This document shows, piece by piece, positions 50,874 to 58,482 of a stretch of 64,000 bases of DNA. The notes under the pieces are model-generated. The model was not told where the DNA came from and searched no databases. It saw only the letters and a list, made by a program, of their open reading frames with translations. The stretch spans positions 1-64,000 of the forward strand of contig NZ_WNZW01000011.1 of assembly GCF_009725165.1 (NCBI RefSeq). The letters run 5' to 3'. This stretch comes from Paenibacillus woosongensis (GTDB lineage Bacteria; Bacillota; Bacilli; Paenibacillales; Paenibacillaceae). Each line of letters begins with the position of its first letter. The first letter of the stretch is position 1. Both the position numbers and the translations under genes were made by a program.

Positions 50874-50900
50874 GCTCCGGTAGGAGCTTTTATTTTTTTT
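50874..50900 (+). terminator. terminator upstream of the globin gene
   Basis: GCTCC-GGTA-GGAGC stem followed by TTTTATTTTTTTTT. Confidence 0.85.
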
Positions 50901-50954
50901 TGCTATAATTAATAGGAGCACCAAAATACAATGTGGAAGTTGGAGAGGAATCCC

Positions 50955-51332
50955 GTGAATCCAAGTTTAAGCATTTATGATAACCTGGGCGGCGAGAAGG
51001 TCATCCGTCAGATTGTGGAGGCCTTTTATCCCAAAGTGAAGGCGAATCCTCTACTTGGGCCTTTGTTCCCAGAGGATATTAACCCCGTGATGGAGAAACA
51101 GTTTATGTTCCTGTCGCAATTTTTTGGGGGCCCATCCCTGTTCTCGGACGCCTATGGCCACCCGATGATGAGGGCGAGGCATCTTCCATTTCCGGTCACG
51201 CGCGAAAGGGCGGAGGCTTGGCTGGCATGCATGACGGAAGCGTTGGAAGAGGTCGGAATTGAGGAGGAATTAAAGGATTTTGTCATTAAACGGTTGTCTG
51301 GACCTGCTTTTCATTTCGTAAACACGCCTTAA
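50955..51332 (+). CDS. yjbI: group II truncated hemoglobin (YjbI-like)
   Basis: This 125-residue 2-on-2 globin has the pattern 'SIYDNLGGEKVIRQIVEAFY' (helix A/B), Phe/Gln/Tyr-containing 'MEKQFMFLSQFFGGP', proximal His region 'HPMMRARHLPFPVT' and Trp in 'AEAWLACM'. It is cytoplasmic, binds heme, and handles oxygen, NO or peroxide in relatives. The start is a GTG at 50955 behind TTGGAGAGG; the in-frame ATG at 50931 has no ribosome-binding site. Confidence 0.9.
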   Translation: MNPSLSIYDNLGGEKVIRQIVEAFYPKVKANPLLGPLFPEDINPVMEKQFMFLSQFFGGPSLFSDAYGHPMMRARHLPFPVTRERAEAWLACMTEALEEVGIEEELKDFVIKRLSGPAFHFVNTP

Positions 51333-51391
51333 GGATAAAGACGAGAGTGATGATATAACGTCTTACAACGGCGATGAAAGGAAGTAATCGT

Positions 51392-52090
51392 GTGGAACTG
51401 GAACCTCTTTACAAAATCAAGGTGACCTGCGCTTATTGCGAGAATGAATTTTCGACGTCGCGAGTCAGGCCCAGCCTGAAGCGGTCGATTCGGACGGATA
51501 CCGACTTTTGCGGCTATTACCGTGATGAGAATCCCGATTATTATGTGGTGCGAGTGTGTCCATCTTGCGGCTTCGCTTCGACGGAGAACTCGAACGACCG
51601 CCTGACGGAACGGCAGCGCCGAGAATTCGAGCAGAATATTAGTAACCGGCTCGTAAAACGGAGCTACGGCGGAGCAAGGACCTGGGAACATGCCCTGGAG
51701 ACCTACAAACTCGCCCTGCTCTGCGCGCAGACAATCGGCGAGAAGGAACGGATTATTGCGAGCTTGCTTCACCATATTGCCTGGCTGTACCGTTATCGAG
51801 AGGATCATGAACAGGAGCAGCGATTTTTGAAACATGCCTTGAGTTCTTACATAAAGGTATTCGAAAATGAAGGGATTAGCGGCAACGATGCGCGCCTCAT
51901 GTATTTGATTGGTGAATTAAACCGCAGAATCGGGGCATATAATGAAGCTGTCAAATGGTTCTCGAAGGTGATCAACGATAAGAAAATCATCGATGCCTCA
52001 ATGATTCGCGCCAGCCGCGAGCAATGGGCGCTGCTGCGGGAAGAAATGCTCAGCAAAGGGGAAGAGCTGACGGAAGAGATTACGGGGTAA
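51392..52090 (+). CDS. DUF2225-family protein
   Basis: This 232-residue cytoplasmic protein has two zinc-ribbon-like Cys pairs near the N-terminus ('TCAYCENEF' and 'VCPSCGFAS') followed by helical, TPR-like repeats ('ASLLHHIAWLYRYREDHEQE', 'YLIGELNRRIGAYNEAVKWF'). This matches DUF2225, common in Bacilli and of unknown function. The start is a GTG at 51392, 7 bases behind AAAGGAAG; an ATG at 51374 overlaps that site. It follows the globin gene by 59 bp. Confidence 0.85.
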   Translation: MELEPLYKIKVTCAYCENEFSTSRVRPSLKRSIRTDTDFCGYYRDENPDYYVVRVCPSCGFASTENSNDRLTERQRREFEQNISNRLVKRSYGGARTWEHALETYKLALLCAQTIGEKERIIASLLHHIAWLYRYREDHEQEQRFLKHALSSYIKVFENEGISGNDARLMYLIGELNRRIGAYNEAVKWFSKVINDKKIIDASMIRASREQWALLREEMLSKGEELTEEITG

Positions 52091-52191
52091 GCCCGTTGAA
52101 GTGTTTTTTGATCTTAAGCTTATAGCACCGAACTACGGGGCCGTTCACGGGGAAAAGGGAACGGCCCCTTCTGCCCTTTGAAGGCTGCTGC

Positions 52192-52425
52192 TCACCTGCG
52201 CACGACCGTATCGGTCAGCAAGTAATCGGAGTCGCTGTCCAGCAGCGTCAGCTTGTTCTTGCAGCATGGAAAGACGAGCAGCTTCTTCTTTCCTTCGTGC
52301 ACGTTTTGCACTTCACGAGGTTTCAGGGGGAGAAGGACGTTCTCTTGTCCACAAAAAGGGCATTTTGGCGCATATACATCGCCCATTAAGATGTCGTAAG
52401 GCAGAGCCCTTTCAAAAGGTATCAT
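52192..52425 (-). CDS. small Cys-rich protein, unknown
   Basis: This 77-residue protein carries 'CPFCG' (~22-26) and 'PCC' (~53-55), a plausible zinc-ribbon, on a short alpha/beta scaffold. I do not recognise a family. Its ATG overlaps the stop of the YycC-like gene by 4 bp (ATGA), so the two are translated as a unit. Downstream lies a GC-rich hairpin ending in 'ccttct'. Confidence 0.7.
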   Translation of the reverse strand: MIPFERALPYDILMGDVYAPKCPFCGQENVLLPLKPREVQNVHEGKKKLLVFPCCKNKLTLLDSDSDYLLTDTVVRR

Positions 52426-52598
52426 GAGGACGCACCCGAATCGTCCGAAGGTGAAGGCTTGCTCGTTTCCTCTTTGGCAAGCTCCGCGATTTTTTGCATT
52501 AAAATATGCTGCGGCATATGCATAAGGTGCTCGAGAGGCACCTTTAATTTTTCGGCTAGTTTAACGGCAGTTTCCGGTGAGACTTGCAGTGGTTTCAA
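52422..52598 (-). CDS. yycC: YycC-like small protein
   Basis: This 58-residue protein contains 'LQVSPETAVKLAEKLKVPLE' and 'MPQHILMQKIAELAKEE', close to Bacillus YycC, a short conserved protein of unknown function with a degenerate helix-turn-helix look. The start is a TTG at 52598 behind AGGAGGGG; the open frame extends upstream without a start signal. The Ser/Pro/Asp-rich tail is extra. Confidence 0.78.
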   Translation of the reverse strand: MKPLQVSPETAVKLAEKLKVPLEHLMHMPQHILMQKIAELAKEETSKPSPSDDSGASS

Positions 52599-52685
52599 AT
52601 GATCCCCTCCTGTCGATCTGGTTTCTATATCATACACTTTTAATGCCGGTGGCATCAACATTGGCATAAGGAAAGGATGCGTAAT

Positions 52686-54488
52686 ATGGCAGAATTGACA
52701 AATCCGGTACAACAGACCTGGGAGCTAGATTCTATTTTTGCGGGAGGCTCTTCATCGGCAGACTTTGAGGCATTCCTGCAGCAACTTCAGAAGGATATCG
52801 CGGCGATGCACCAGGAACTGCAGCAGTTGGGCGCCCCAGGGAGCCTGGAAGAGGCAGCGGGTCTGGATCGTCTGATTGCCGGGCTGCAAAGCGCGGCAGG
52901 CAGAATCGGCGAAGCGAGCAGCTTCGTGGCCTGCCTAACGGCAGAGAACCAGCATGATAAGAAGGCTGTTCAGCTCTCCAGCAAAGTAACTACCTTGCGT
53001 GCCGCTTATGAGAACGCGATGACCTTGTTTCAAAATGTGCTGCGCAACACAGATGACGAGCTATGGGAGCTGTGGATGTCTCGCGAGGAGGTTGCCTCGA
53101 TTTCGTTCGTGCTGAGCGAAAAGCGCGCCGCTGCTCGTGAGAAGCTCGCTCCGGAGCTGGAGAGCCTGGCATCCGATTTGGCGATCGACGGTTATCACGG
53201 CTGGGGACAGCATTACGACACTATCGTGTCGAAAGTGGCGGTTCCTTTCGAGGATGAAGACGGCAGGCAGATGTCCTTGTCTGTAGGCCAGGCGGCCAAT
53301 AAACTGGGGGACAACAGCCGCGAGGTGCGGGAAGAGACGTTCAAAAACTGGGAAGAGGCCTGGGGCGAAGTCGCGGACTATTGCGCTGATACGCTCAATC
53401 GGCTGGCAGGTTTCCGCATTAAGCTATACGAAAAACGAGGCTGGAACGATATCCTGAAGGAGCCGCTGGACATCAACCGGATGTCCAAAGCGACGCTGGA
53501 CATGATGTGGCAGGTCATTGAAGAGAATAAGCCCGTATTCGTGGCTTATTTGAACCGCAAGGCCAAGCTGATGGGATTAGAGCAGCTGTCCTGGAGCGAT
53601 GTCGATGCGCCCCTCGGAGAGTCAACGGACAAAATCTCCTATGAGGCGGCCGCCGAGGAGATTGTGAAGCAGTTCCGCAATTTCAGCCCGAAGCTGGCGG
53701 ATTTCTCTGCCGGGGCGTTCAACAAGCGCTGGATTGAAGCCGAGGATCGTCCAGGCAAGCGCCCAGGCGGGTTCTGTACGTCGCTTCCAGTCAGCGGACA
53801 GACGCGCATCTTCATGACCTTCGGGGGGACGGTATCCAACGTCTCTACGCTGGCGCATGAATTGGGTCACGCTTATCACCAGTATCTGATGGATGAATTG
53901 CCGCAATTCAATCAAGATTATGCGATGAACGTAGCGGAAACAGCTTCGACCTTTGCGGAAATGATCGTGGCGGATGCCCTTGTGAACAATGCGGCGGACG
54001 ACAAACAGAAGCTGAGCCTGCTCGCCGACAAAATCAGCAGCAGTGTCAGCTTCTTCATGAACATCCATGCACGATTCTTGTTCGAGACGCGCTTCTATGA
54101 GAGGAGAAAGCAAGGAGAGCTTAGCGCCGGCGAGCTGTCAGCCTTAATGGAGGAAGCGCAGCGTGAAGCATACCACGGGGCGCTGGCCTCCTACCACCCT
54201 CACTTCTGGGCGTCCAAGCTGCATTTCTATATTACCGATGTGCCGTTCTATAACTTCCCTTACACGTTCGGTTACATGTTCAGTACCGGGCTGTATGCGA
54301 GAGCGCAGCGTGAGGGACAGAGCTTTGCAGCGAAATATGATGCTTTGCTTCAGGATACGGGACGCATGACTGTCGAAGAGCTGGCTAGCAAGCATCTTGG
54401 AGTCGATTTAACACAGCCGGACTTCTGGAGAGAGGCTATGGCCCCGGCTGTAGCTGACGTCAAGGCGTTCTTGGAACTGACAGAATAA
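52686..54488 (+). CDS. pepF: oligoendopeptidase F (M3 family)
   Basis: This 600-residue cytoplasmic zinc peptidase cleaves short peptides. The active site 'LAHELGHAYH' lies near residue 390, with the third ligand Glu in 'VAETASTFAEM', and the substrate helix 'YHPHFWASKLHFYITDVPFY' follows. The ATG at 52686 is preferred because AAGGAAAGG is 9 bases upstream; an ATG at 52677 touches it. Size is typical. pepF is a yjb-region gene in Bacillus as well. Confidence 0.94.
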   Translation: MAELTNPVQQTWELDSIFAGGSSSADFEAFLQQLQKDIAAMHQELQQLGAPGSLEEAAGLDRLIAGLQSAAGRIGEASSFVACLTAENQHDKKAVQLSSKVTTLRAAYENAMTLFQNVLRNTDDELWELWMSREEVASISFVLSEKRAAAREKLAPELESLASDLAIDGYHGWGQHYDTIVSKVAVPFEDEDGRQMSLSVGQAANKLGDNSREVREETFKNWEEAWGEVADYCADTLNRLAGFRIKLYEKRGWNDILKEPLDINRMSKATLDMMWQVIEENKPVFVAYLNRKAKLMGLEQLSWSDVDAPLGESTDKISYEAAAEEIVKQFRNFSPKLADFSAGAFNKRWIEAEDRPGKRPGGFCTSLPVSGQTRIFMTFGGTVSNVSTLAHELGHAYHQYLMDELPQFNQDYAMNVAETASTFAEMIVADALVNNAADDKQKLSLLADKISSSVSFFMNIHARFLFETRFYERRKQGELSAGELSALMEEAQREAYHGALASYHPHFWASKLHFYITDVPFYNFPYTFGYMFSTGLYARAQREGQSFAAKYDALLQDTGRMTVEELASKHLGVDLTQPDFWREAMAPAVADVKAFLELTE

Positions 54489-54501
54489 GTAAAATCAGCG
54501 G

Positions 54502-54540
54502 GGCGGGGCTTTTGAACAGAAGCCCCGCTTTTTTGTTGAA
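54502..54540 (+). terminator. pepF terminator
   Basis: GCGGGGCTT pairs with AAGCCCCGC around 'ttgaacag', followed by TTTTTT. Confidence 0.9.
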
Positions 54541-54859
54541 TTTCATAACTTTGTCGGAATCGTCAGAAATAAATAACCAAATGAATGGGTATAAGGAACT
54601 AGTTTATGCCAAGCTGATTTTACATGTTCATATTTTTCAGTGCAAAATATGTCACTGCCTTACCTGTTGAACCGAAATTTACATCAGGCGTAGGAATGCA
54701 AAATTGACTTTGCCGCCAAACGAGGAATAAGCGTGAAAACCCTGGAAAACAAAGGGAAGAAAGCTGTCGTAAAAGTGTGCAATTTGGCGAACAATTTAAT
54801 TTATATTTGTTGAAAAAACTATAGATATAGTAATAAATAACCATTTTTGTTTTATATTG

Positions 54860-54888
54860 TTGATTGGCTAGTCATATTGGAATATAAT
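54860..54888 (+). promoter_or_regulatory. sigma-A promoter
   Basis: TTGATT (54860-54865), a 17-bp spacer and consensus TATAAT (54883-54888), 48 bp before the next start codon. Confidence 0.75.
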
Positions 54889-54935
54889 GAGGCGTAAGCC
54901 CTAGATGGGGAATCATATGTGAAGGGAGGGTGGAT

Positions 54936-55346
54936 ATGCTGAAGACGGACCAGCTTTCACTTGCCAGGCAGGTTGACATGGTGTTTAAGGAGCTTGAAGA
55001 AGAATTATCCGGCATGACCTCGGGAACTGTTTTTATTCAAATTCGCAATAATGCCATTGGGAAATTCGGTATCCGCCATAATCCGATTGCAGGTCGTAAC
55101 GGACAATTGTCTGAGGAGGATAGAGGATTAACAAATCAGCAGTTGAAATCGTTTAAAGCGATGGCCATTGAAGCCTTGAGGTTCAAACGTTACTGGACGC
55201 ACGGGGAAATTAGCTATGAGTTTGCGCTGCGGCAGGATACGATTATTGTGGACGCTATTTTGGAGTCCAATTACAACATGGCGAATTTGATGATACAGCG
55301 CTATTCGAGAAAGGATCCGGCAAGTACATATCATGATATCTCATAA
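54936..55346 (+). CDS. conserved-looking protein of unknown function
   Basis: I do not recognise this 136-residue cytoplasmic protein. It begins with an amphipathic helix ('LSLARQVDMVFKELEEELSG'), then a beta-rich centre ('GTVFIQIRNNAIGKFGIRHN') and a helical half with 'MAIEALRFKRYWTHGEISYE'. Good Shine-Dalgarno (GAAGGGAGGG), consensus promoter and its own terminator make it a real gene. The ATG at 54936 is preferred over a GTG at 54930 that overlaps the ribosome-binding site. Confidence 0.72.
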   Translation: MLKTDQLSLARQVDMVFKELEEELSGMTSGTVFIQIRNNAIGKFGIRHNPIAGRNGQLSEEDRGLTNQQLKSFKAMAIEALRFKRYWTHGEISYEFALRQDTIIVDAILESNYNMANLMIQRYSRKDPASTYHDIS

Positions 55347-55390
55347 CATGCCTGTGATAACGTGTGTAATCATACGCTTGAAACGATGGG

Positions 55391-55434
55391 AAAGGCAGGC
55401 GACCTGCTAAATTGCAGACCGCCTGCCTTTTTAT
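55391..55434. terminator. bidirectional terminator
   Basis: AAAGGCAGGCG pairs with CGCCTGCCTTT followed by TTTT, between the convergent unknown gene and the SASP gene. Confidence 0.85.
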
Positions 55435-55454
55435 CGGCGAATAGAACAAGCTAA

Positions 55455-55676
55455 TTACTGGTTAGAACGACCCGACAATTGCTGTTCAGCGATTTGAACC
55501 AGACGTTTTGTAATATAACCTCCGAGAGACCCGGTCTCGCGGGAAGTATAGTTACCGTAGTAACCGTCTTGTGGAATTTGAACGCCCAGTTCTTGTGCAG
55601 CTTCATATTTCAGCTGTTGCAGAGCAGCGTTCGCTTGAGGAACGACAAGGTTGTTGGAACGGCTTCCGTTTGCCAT
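55455..55676 (-). CDS. alpha/beta-type small acid-soluble spore protein
   Basis: This 73-residue protein has both family signatures: 'LKYEAAQELGV' (GPR protease cleavage region) and 'GYITKRLVQIAEQQL' (DNA-binding helix), with the 'GYYGNYTSRETGSLGG' turn between. It coats and protects DNA in dormant spores and feeds amino acids to outgrowth. The ATG at 55676 follows AAAGGAGGTG. A perfect sigma-G promoter lies 30-60 bp upstream. Confidence 0.96.
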   Translation of the reverse strand: MANGSRSNNLVVPQANAALQQLKYEAAQELGVQIPQDGYYGNYTSRETGSLGGYITKRLVQIAEQQLSGRSNQ

Positions 55677-55705
55677 GTTTGTCACCTCCTTTGCCTTTGT
55701 GAATT

Positions 55706-55735
55706 TAGTATGGATTTCGTGAGCTAAAATATGCA
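55706..55735 (-). promoter_or_regulatory. perfect sigma-G promoter of the SASP gene
   Basis: Read leftward: TGCATA (55735-55730), a 17-bp spacer and CATACTA (55712-55706), exact matches to both sigma-G elements. Confidence 0.9.
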
Positions 55736-55779
55736 GTCTTGTTTCTAGCTATAGCTCTGGTAATTATTGCAACGCACAA

Positions 55780-55812
55780 AAAAGCAATTCTCCGCAGAGA
55801 ATTGCTTGCTTG
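55780..55812. terminator. hairpin AAGCAATTCTC / GAGAATTGCTT
   Basis: An 11-bp perfect stem with a 4-base loop lies downstream of the epimerase gene on the minus strand, followed there by TTTTTTG. It is a terminator for that gene. Confidence 0.8.
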
Positions 55813-55847
55813 ATTCCATAGACCCCATTCAAAGCTGCAGATAAAAC

Positions 55848-56822
55848 TTAATTAGGTTCGGGCTGAACCATTTCTAACTGCAGGTTAAGATCCAGGCTTT
55901 GCCCGGGCTGAAGCTCGATGAGACCTGTATCTTCGTTCGGCAATCCCGAGTTAGGCGCATCCGGGAGCCAGGTATAAGGTTCGATGCACAGAAACTGATC
56001 GGCAGCTCCCTTCGTATACAGCACCCAATGCTTGAAATAAGCGGGGTCGGCTGAGTAGACCAAGCCATATCCATCGTCATGCATAAGCGTGGCACGGACA
56101 GGGTTGTCGCCGATCCTGAACATCGTATCGAAATCCATCCCCTGCAGCTTCAACCCACCGGTGAGCTCCTCAAGCTCGCCGAGCGGCTCGACTTCACCAG
56201 TTGCAATCAGTTCCTCGTCTAATTTATATTTCCCGGAGACGGGCAGCGTAATCGTCCACTTATCAGGCTGGCCATCCAATAAAAACCAGGTATGCAGGCC
56301 AAGCCCGAAAGGAGCCGGACGATCTCCCAAGTGGTGAATCCGGAACGTTTGCATAAGCTTCGCCCCTTGCAGGCGTAATGTCATTTCCAGCTTAAGCGGT
56401 ACTGGGAACTGCCGAACCCAATTCGGGTCGTCTGAAGTGATGAATTCCGTAGTAATCGAACAGCCCTCATCGTCTTCTTCGATGTCGCTGACGCACCAGG
56501 CTTGCGTACGGTGAAGACCGTGAATATGGTTGTCATTGGCCGTATTGCGGTCAAATTGGTATTCCTGTCCGGCATAAGTAAATTGTCCCCTACGGATTCT
56601 TCCGGGCGGAATCAATAGAGGAATTCCGAAATGATACGGCTTTTGCAAATAGAAATCGAGTTCACTTTCGTCTGGGCGGCGAAGTACATCGCGTTGCTGG
56701 ACATGATCCCATATGCGGATGACATTATTGCCAAGGCGGGGCAGCAGCGTGACATCAAGCTCACGGCTATGTAACGTATAAGTATCGTAACCGTTCCATT
56801 GCCCTTTGGTCACTTTTTTCAT
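55848..56822 (-). CDS. aldose 1-epimerase family protein
   Basis: This 324-residue protein has the galactose mutarotase-like beta-sandwich fold. Visible are the early Arg-containing 'GIPLLIPPGRIRRGQFTYAG', the catalytic His pair region 'NDNHIHGLHR', a second His in 'LGLHTWF' and the C-terminal Glu in 'FLCIEPYTWLPDAPN'. It interconverts sugar anomers; the exact sugar is not clear. The ATG at 56822 follows AAAGGAGCATCGAT; the long frame upstream to 57086 overlaps the divergent trpS leader and is not coding. Confidence 0.88.
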   Translation of the reverse strand: MKKVTKGQWNGYDTYTLHSRELDVTLLPRLGNNVIRIWDHVQQRDVLRRPDESELDFYLQKPYHFGIPLLIPPGRIRRGQFTYAGQEYQFDRNTANDNHIHGLHRTQAWCVSDIEEDDEGCSITTEFITSDDPNWVRQFPVPLKLEMTLRLQGAKLMQTFRIHHLGDRPAPFGLGLHTWFLLDGQPDKWTITLPVSGKYKLDEELIATGEVEPLGELEELTGGLKLQGMDFDTMFRIGDNPVRATLMHDDGYGLVYSADPAYFKHWVLYTKGAADQFLCIEPYTWLPDAPNSGLPNEDTGLIELQPGQSLDLNLQLEMVQPEPN

Positions 56823-56906
56823 ATCGATGCTCCTTTTCCCACAAATAATCGAATTCAAATAACTAGCCTTATCATAACACTTTTTCCTGGGGACGAGAAA
56901 CGGAAG

Positions 56907-56936
56907 TTGACACGCAAGCCGTACGGCGAGTATCAT
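56907..56936 (+). promoter_or_regulatory. promoter of the trpS T-box transcript
   Basis: Consensus TTGACA (56907-56912), an 18-bp spacer and TATCAT (56931-56936), just upstream of the T-box leader. Confidence 0.7.
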
Positions 56937-56942
56937 TGGACA

Positions 56943-57240
56943 TATAATTTTAACAATAGTCAACGCGATGACAGGGACAAGTAAGCGAAGCGGACTTCTT
57001 CCGCAGAAAGCCGGTGGGTGATGCGAACCGGCGGGGCTGCTTAGGCTGAATGGACCCTGGAGCGCCGAGCGTAAAAGACAGTTCAAATGATCCGTCCCAG
57101 TAAGCCGGCCGGCTATGCTCCACGTTACGGAGCTTCAAGGTCAAGACTCTGCTTGTCAGCGGTTAGCTGCTTACGGGGCTTGACGAATAAGGGTGGCACC
57201 ACGGTCTCACGTCCCTTGCGGGCGTGGGGCTTTTTGTGTT
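56943..57240 (+). promoter_or_regulatory. T-box leader (tRNA-Trp sensing) of trpS
   Basis: The hallmark T-box sequence AATAAGGGTGGCACCACG is at 57186-57203 and is followed by a terminator stem (CACGTCCC/GGGCGTG region, 57208-57231) with TTTTT. A TGG codon at 57051-57053 in 'gctgaatggacc' is the probable specifier. Uncharged tRNA-Trp would pair with both sites and favour the antiterminator, turning trpS on when tryptophan is short. Confidence 0.93.
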
Positions 57241-57274
57241 TCTGCCTAATTTACCAAATATCGAGGAGGAAGTT

Positions 57275-58261
57275 ATGGTGAAAAAAGTTCTTTCCGGCAT
57301 TCAGCCCAGCGGAAAATTAACTCTTGGGAATTACATTGGCGCACTGAGAAACTTCGTAAAACTGCAGCATGAGCATTTGTGCAACTTCATGGTCGTCGAT
57401 CTCCATGCGATTACGGTGCCTCAGGATCCGGCTGCTTTGCGGGAGCAGTCCGAGCAGGTGGCGGCCTTGTTCGTTGCGGCCGGTATTGATCCAGCTAAAG
57501 CAAATGTGTACATGCAGTCCCATGTCCTGCAGCACGCGCAGCTGGGGTGGATCCTGACTACGCTGACCGCCATGGGAGAACTGGAGCGGATGACTCAGTT
57601 CAAGGATAAGTCGGCGGGCAAGGAATCCGTCGGCGCGGGGCTGTTCGTGTATCCTTCTCTAATGGCAGCGGATATTCTCGTGTACAATGCTGACCTGGTC
57701 CCGGTAGGCGATGACCAGAAGCAGCATTTGGAGCTGACCCGCGATTTGGCGGGACGCTTCAATAGCAGGTTTGGAGAATACTTTACCATTCCGGAGCCGT
57801 ATATTCCGGAGGTAGGAGCCCGAATTATGTCACTGGATGACGCTTCGAAGAAGATGAGCAAGAGCAATCCGAATCCGGGGAGCTATATTTCTCTTTTGGA
57901 CTCGCCAGCCGAGATCCGCAAGAAGATTAGCCGGGCGACGACCGACTCGGGAAGCGAAGTGAGATTCGATCGGGAGAATAAGCCGGAGGTAAGCAATCTC
58001 ATTTCGATTTACAGCCAGTGTGCTGAAATTCCGGTGGCTGAAGTCGAGCGCCTGTATGAAGGCAAAATGTACGGCGCCTTCAAGAAGGATCTGGCTGAAG
58101 TCGTAGTTGGCCTCATTGAACCGCTGCAGCAGCGATACCGTGAGATCAGGGAGACTGGAGAAATTTTCGATATTTTGAAGCAGGGAGCAGAGAGAGCATC
58201 GGAGATGGCGGAGCAGACGCTTTCAGACGTTCAGCGCATGATGGGGTTTATTACTAAATAA
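57275..58261 (+). CDS. trpS: tryptophanyl-tRNA synthetase
   Basis: This 328-residue class I synthetase charges tRNA-Trp. Signature 1 is 'GNYIGA' (~18-23, the HIGH equivalent) after 'SGIQPSGKLT', and signature 2 is 'KMSKSNPN' (~193-200). The ATG at 57275 follows GAGGAGGAAGTT; the frame upstream runs through the T-box terminator and is not used. Its own leader contains the T-box, and its tRNA is encoded at 1412-1485. Confidence 0.97.
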   Translation: MVKKVLSGIQPSGKLTLGNYIGALRNFVKLQHEHLCNFMVVDLHAITVPQDPAALREQSEQVAALFVAAGIDPAKANVYMQSHVLQHAQLGWILTTLTAMGELERMTQFKDKSAGKESVGAGLFVYPSLMAADILVYNADLVPVGDDQKQHLELTRDLAGRFNSRFGEYFTIPEPYIPEVGARIMSLDDASKKMSKSNPNPGSYISLLDSPAEIRKKISRATTDSGSEVRFDRENKPEVSNLISIYSQCAEIPVAEVERLYEGKMYGAFKKDLAEVVVGLIEPLQQRYREIRETGEIFDILKQGAERASEMAEQTLSDVQRMMGFITK

Positions 58262-58297
58262 GCAACAAGCTAGGTGAAGGGCTAGGCGGAAAACAAG

Positions 58298-58327
58298 AGA
58301 ACCCGGATGAAAATCCGGGTTTTCTTT
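58298..58327 (+). terminator. trpS terminator
   Basis: AACCCGGAT-gaaa-ATCCGGGTT stem followed by TTC-rich sequence. Confidence 0.85.
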
Positions 58328-58373
58328 GCTGTCGTCACGGAATTGTCATAATAACTTGATCATTATGTAACGA

Positions 58374-58403
58374 TTGTCAGAGACTTCGATGTTTTGATAT
58401 GAT
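58374..58403 (+). promoter_or_regulatory. promoter of ctaB-sco
   Basis: TTGTCA (58374-58379), an 18-bp spacer and TATGAT (58398-58403), 80 bp before ctaB. Confidence 0.6.
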
Positions 58404-58482
58404 AAAGTTTATAGCAAGAGGGTATATTCAATAGAAATTTAATTGATCTTATATATATAAGCATAGGAGGAAGATATAACGC

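Larger units (their letters stand above)
54489..54935 (+). other. long intergenic region with terminator and promoter
   Basis: A terminator (54502-54540) follows pepF. About 300 bp of mostly A/T-rich DNA then hold no convincing gene on either strand, and a consensus promoter occurs at 54860-54888. The middle part (54560-54850) has no recognised function. Confidence 0.6.

Noticed and set aside
56823..57086. N-terminal extension of the aldose epimerase
   Set aside because: The open frame runs backwards through the T-box region of trpS, and a strong ribosome-binding site marks the start at 56822.
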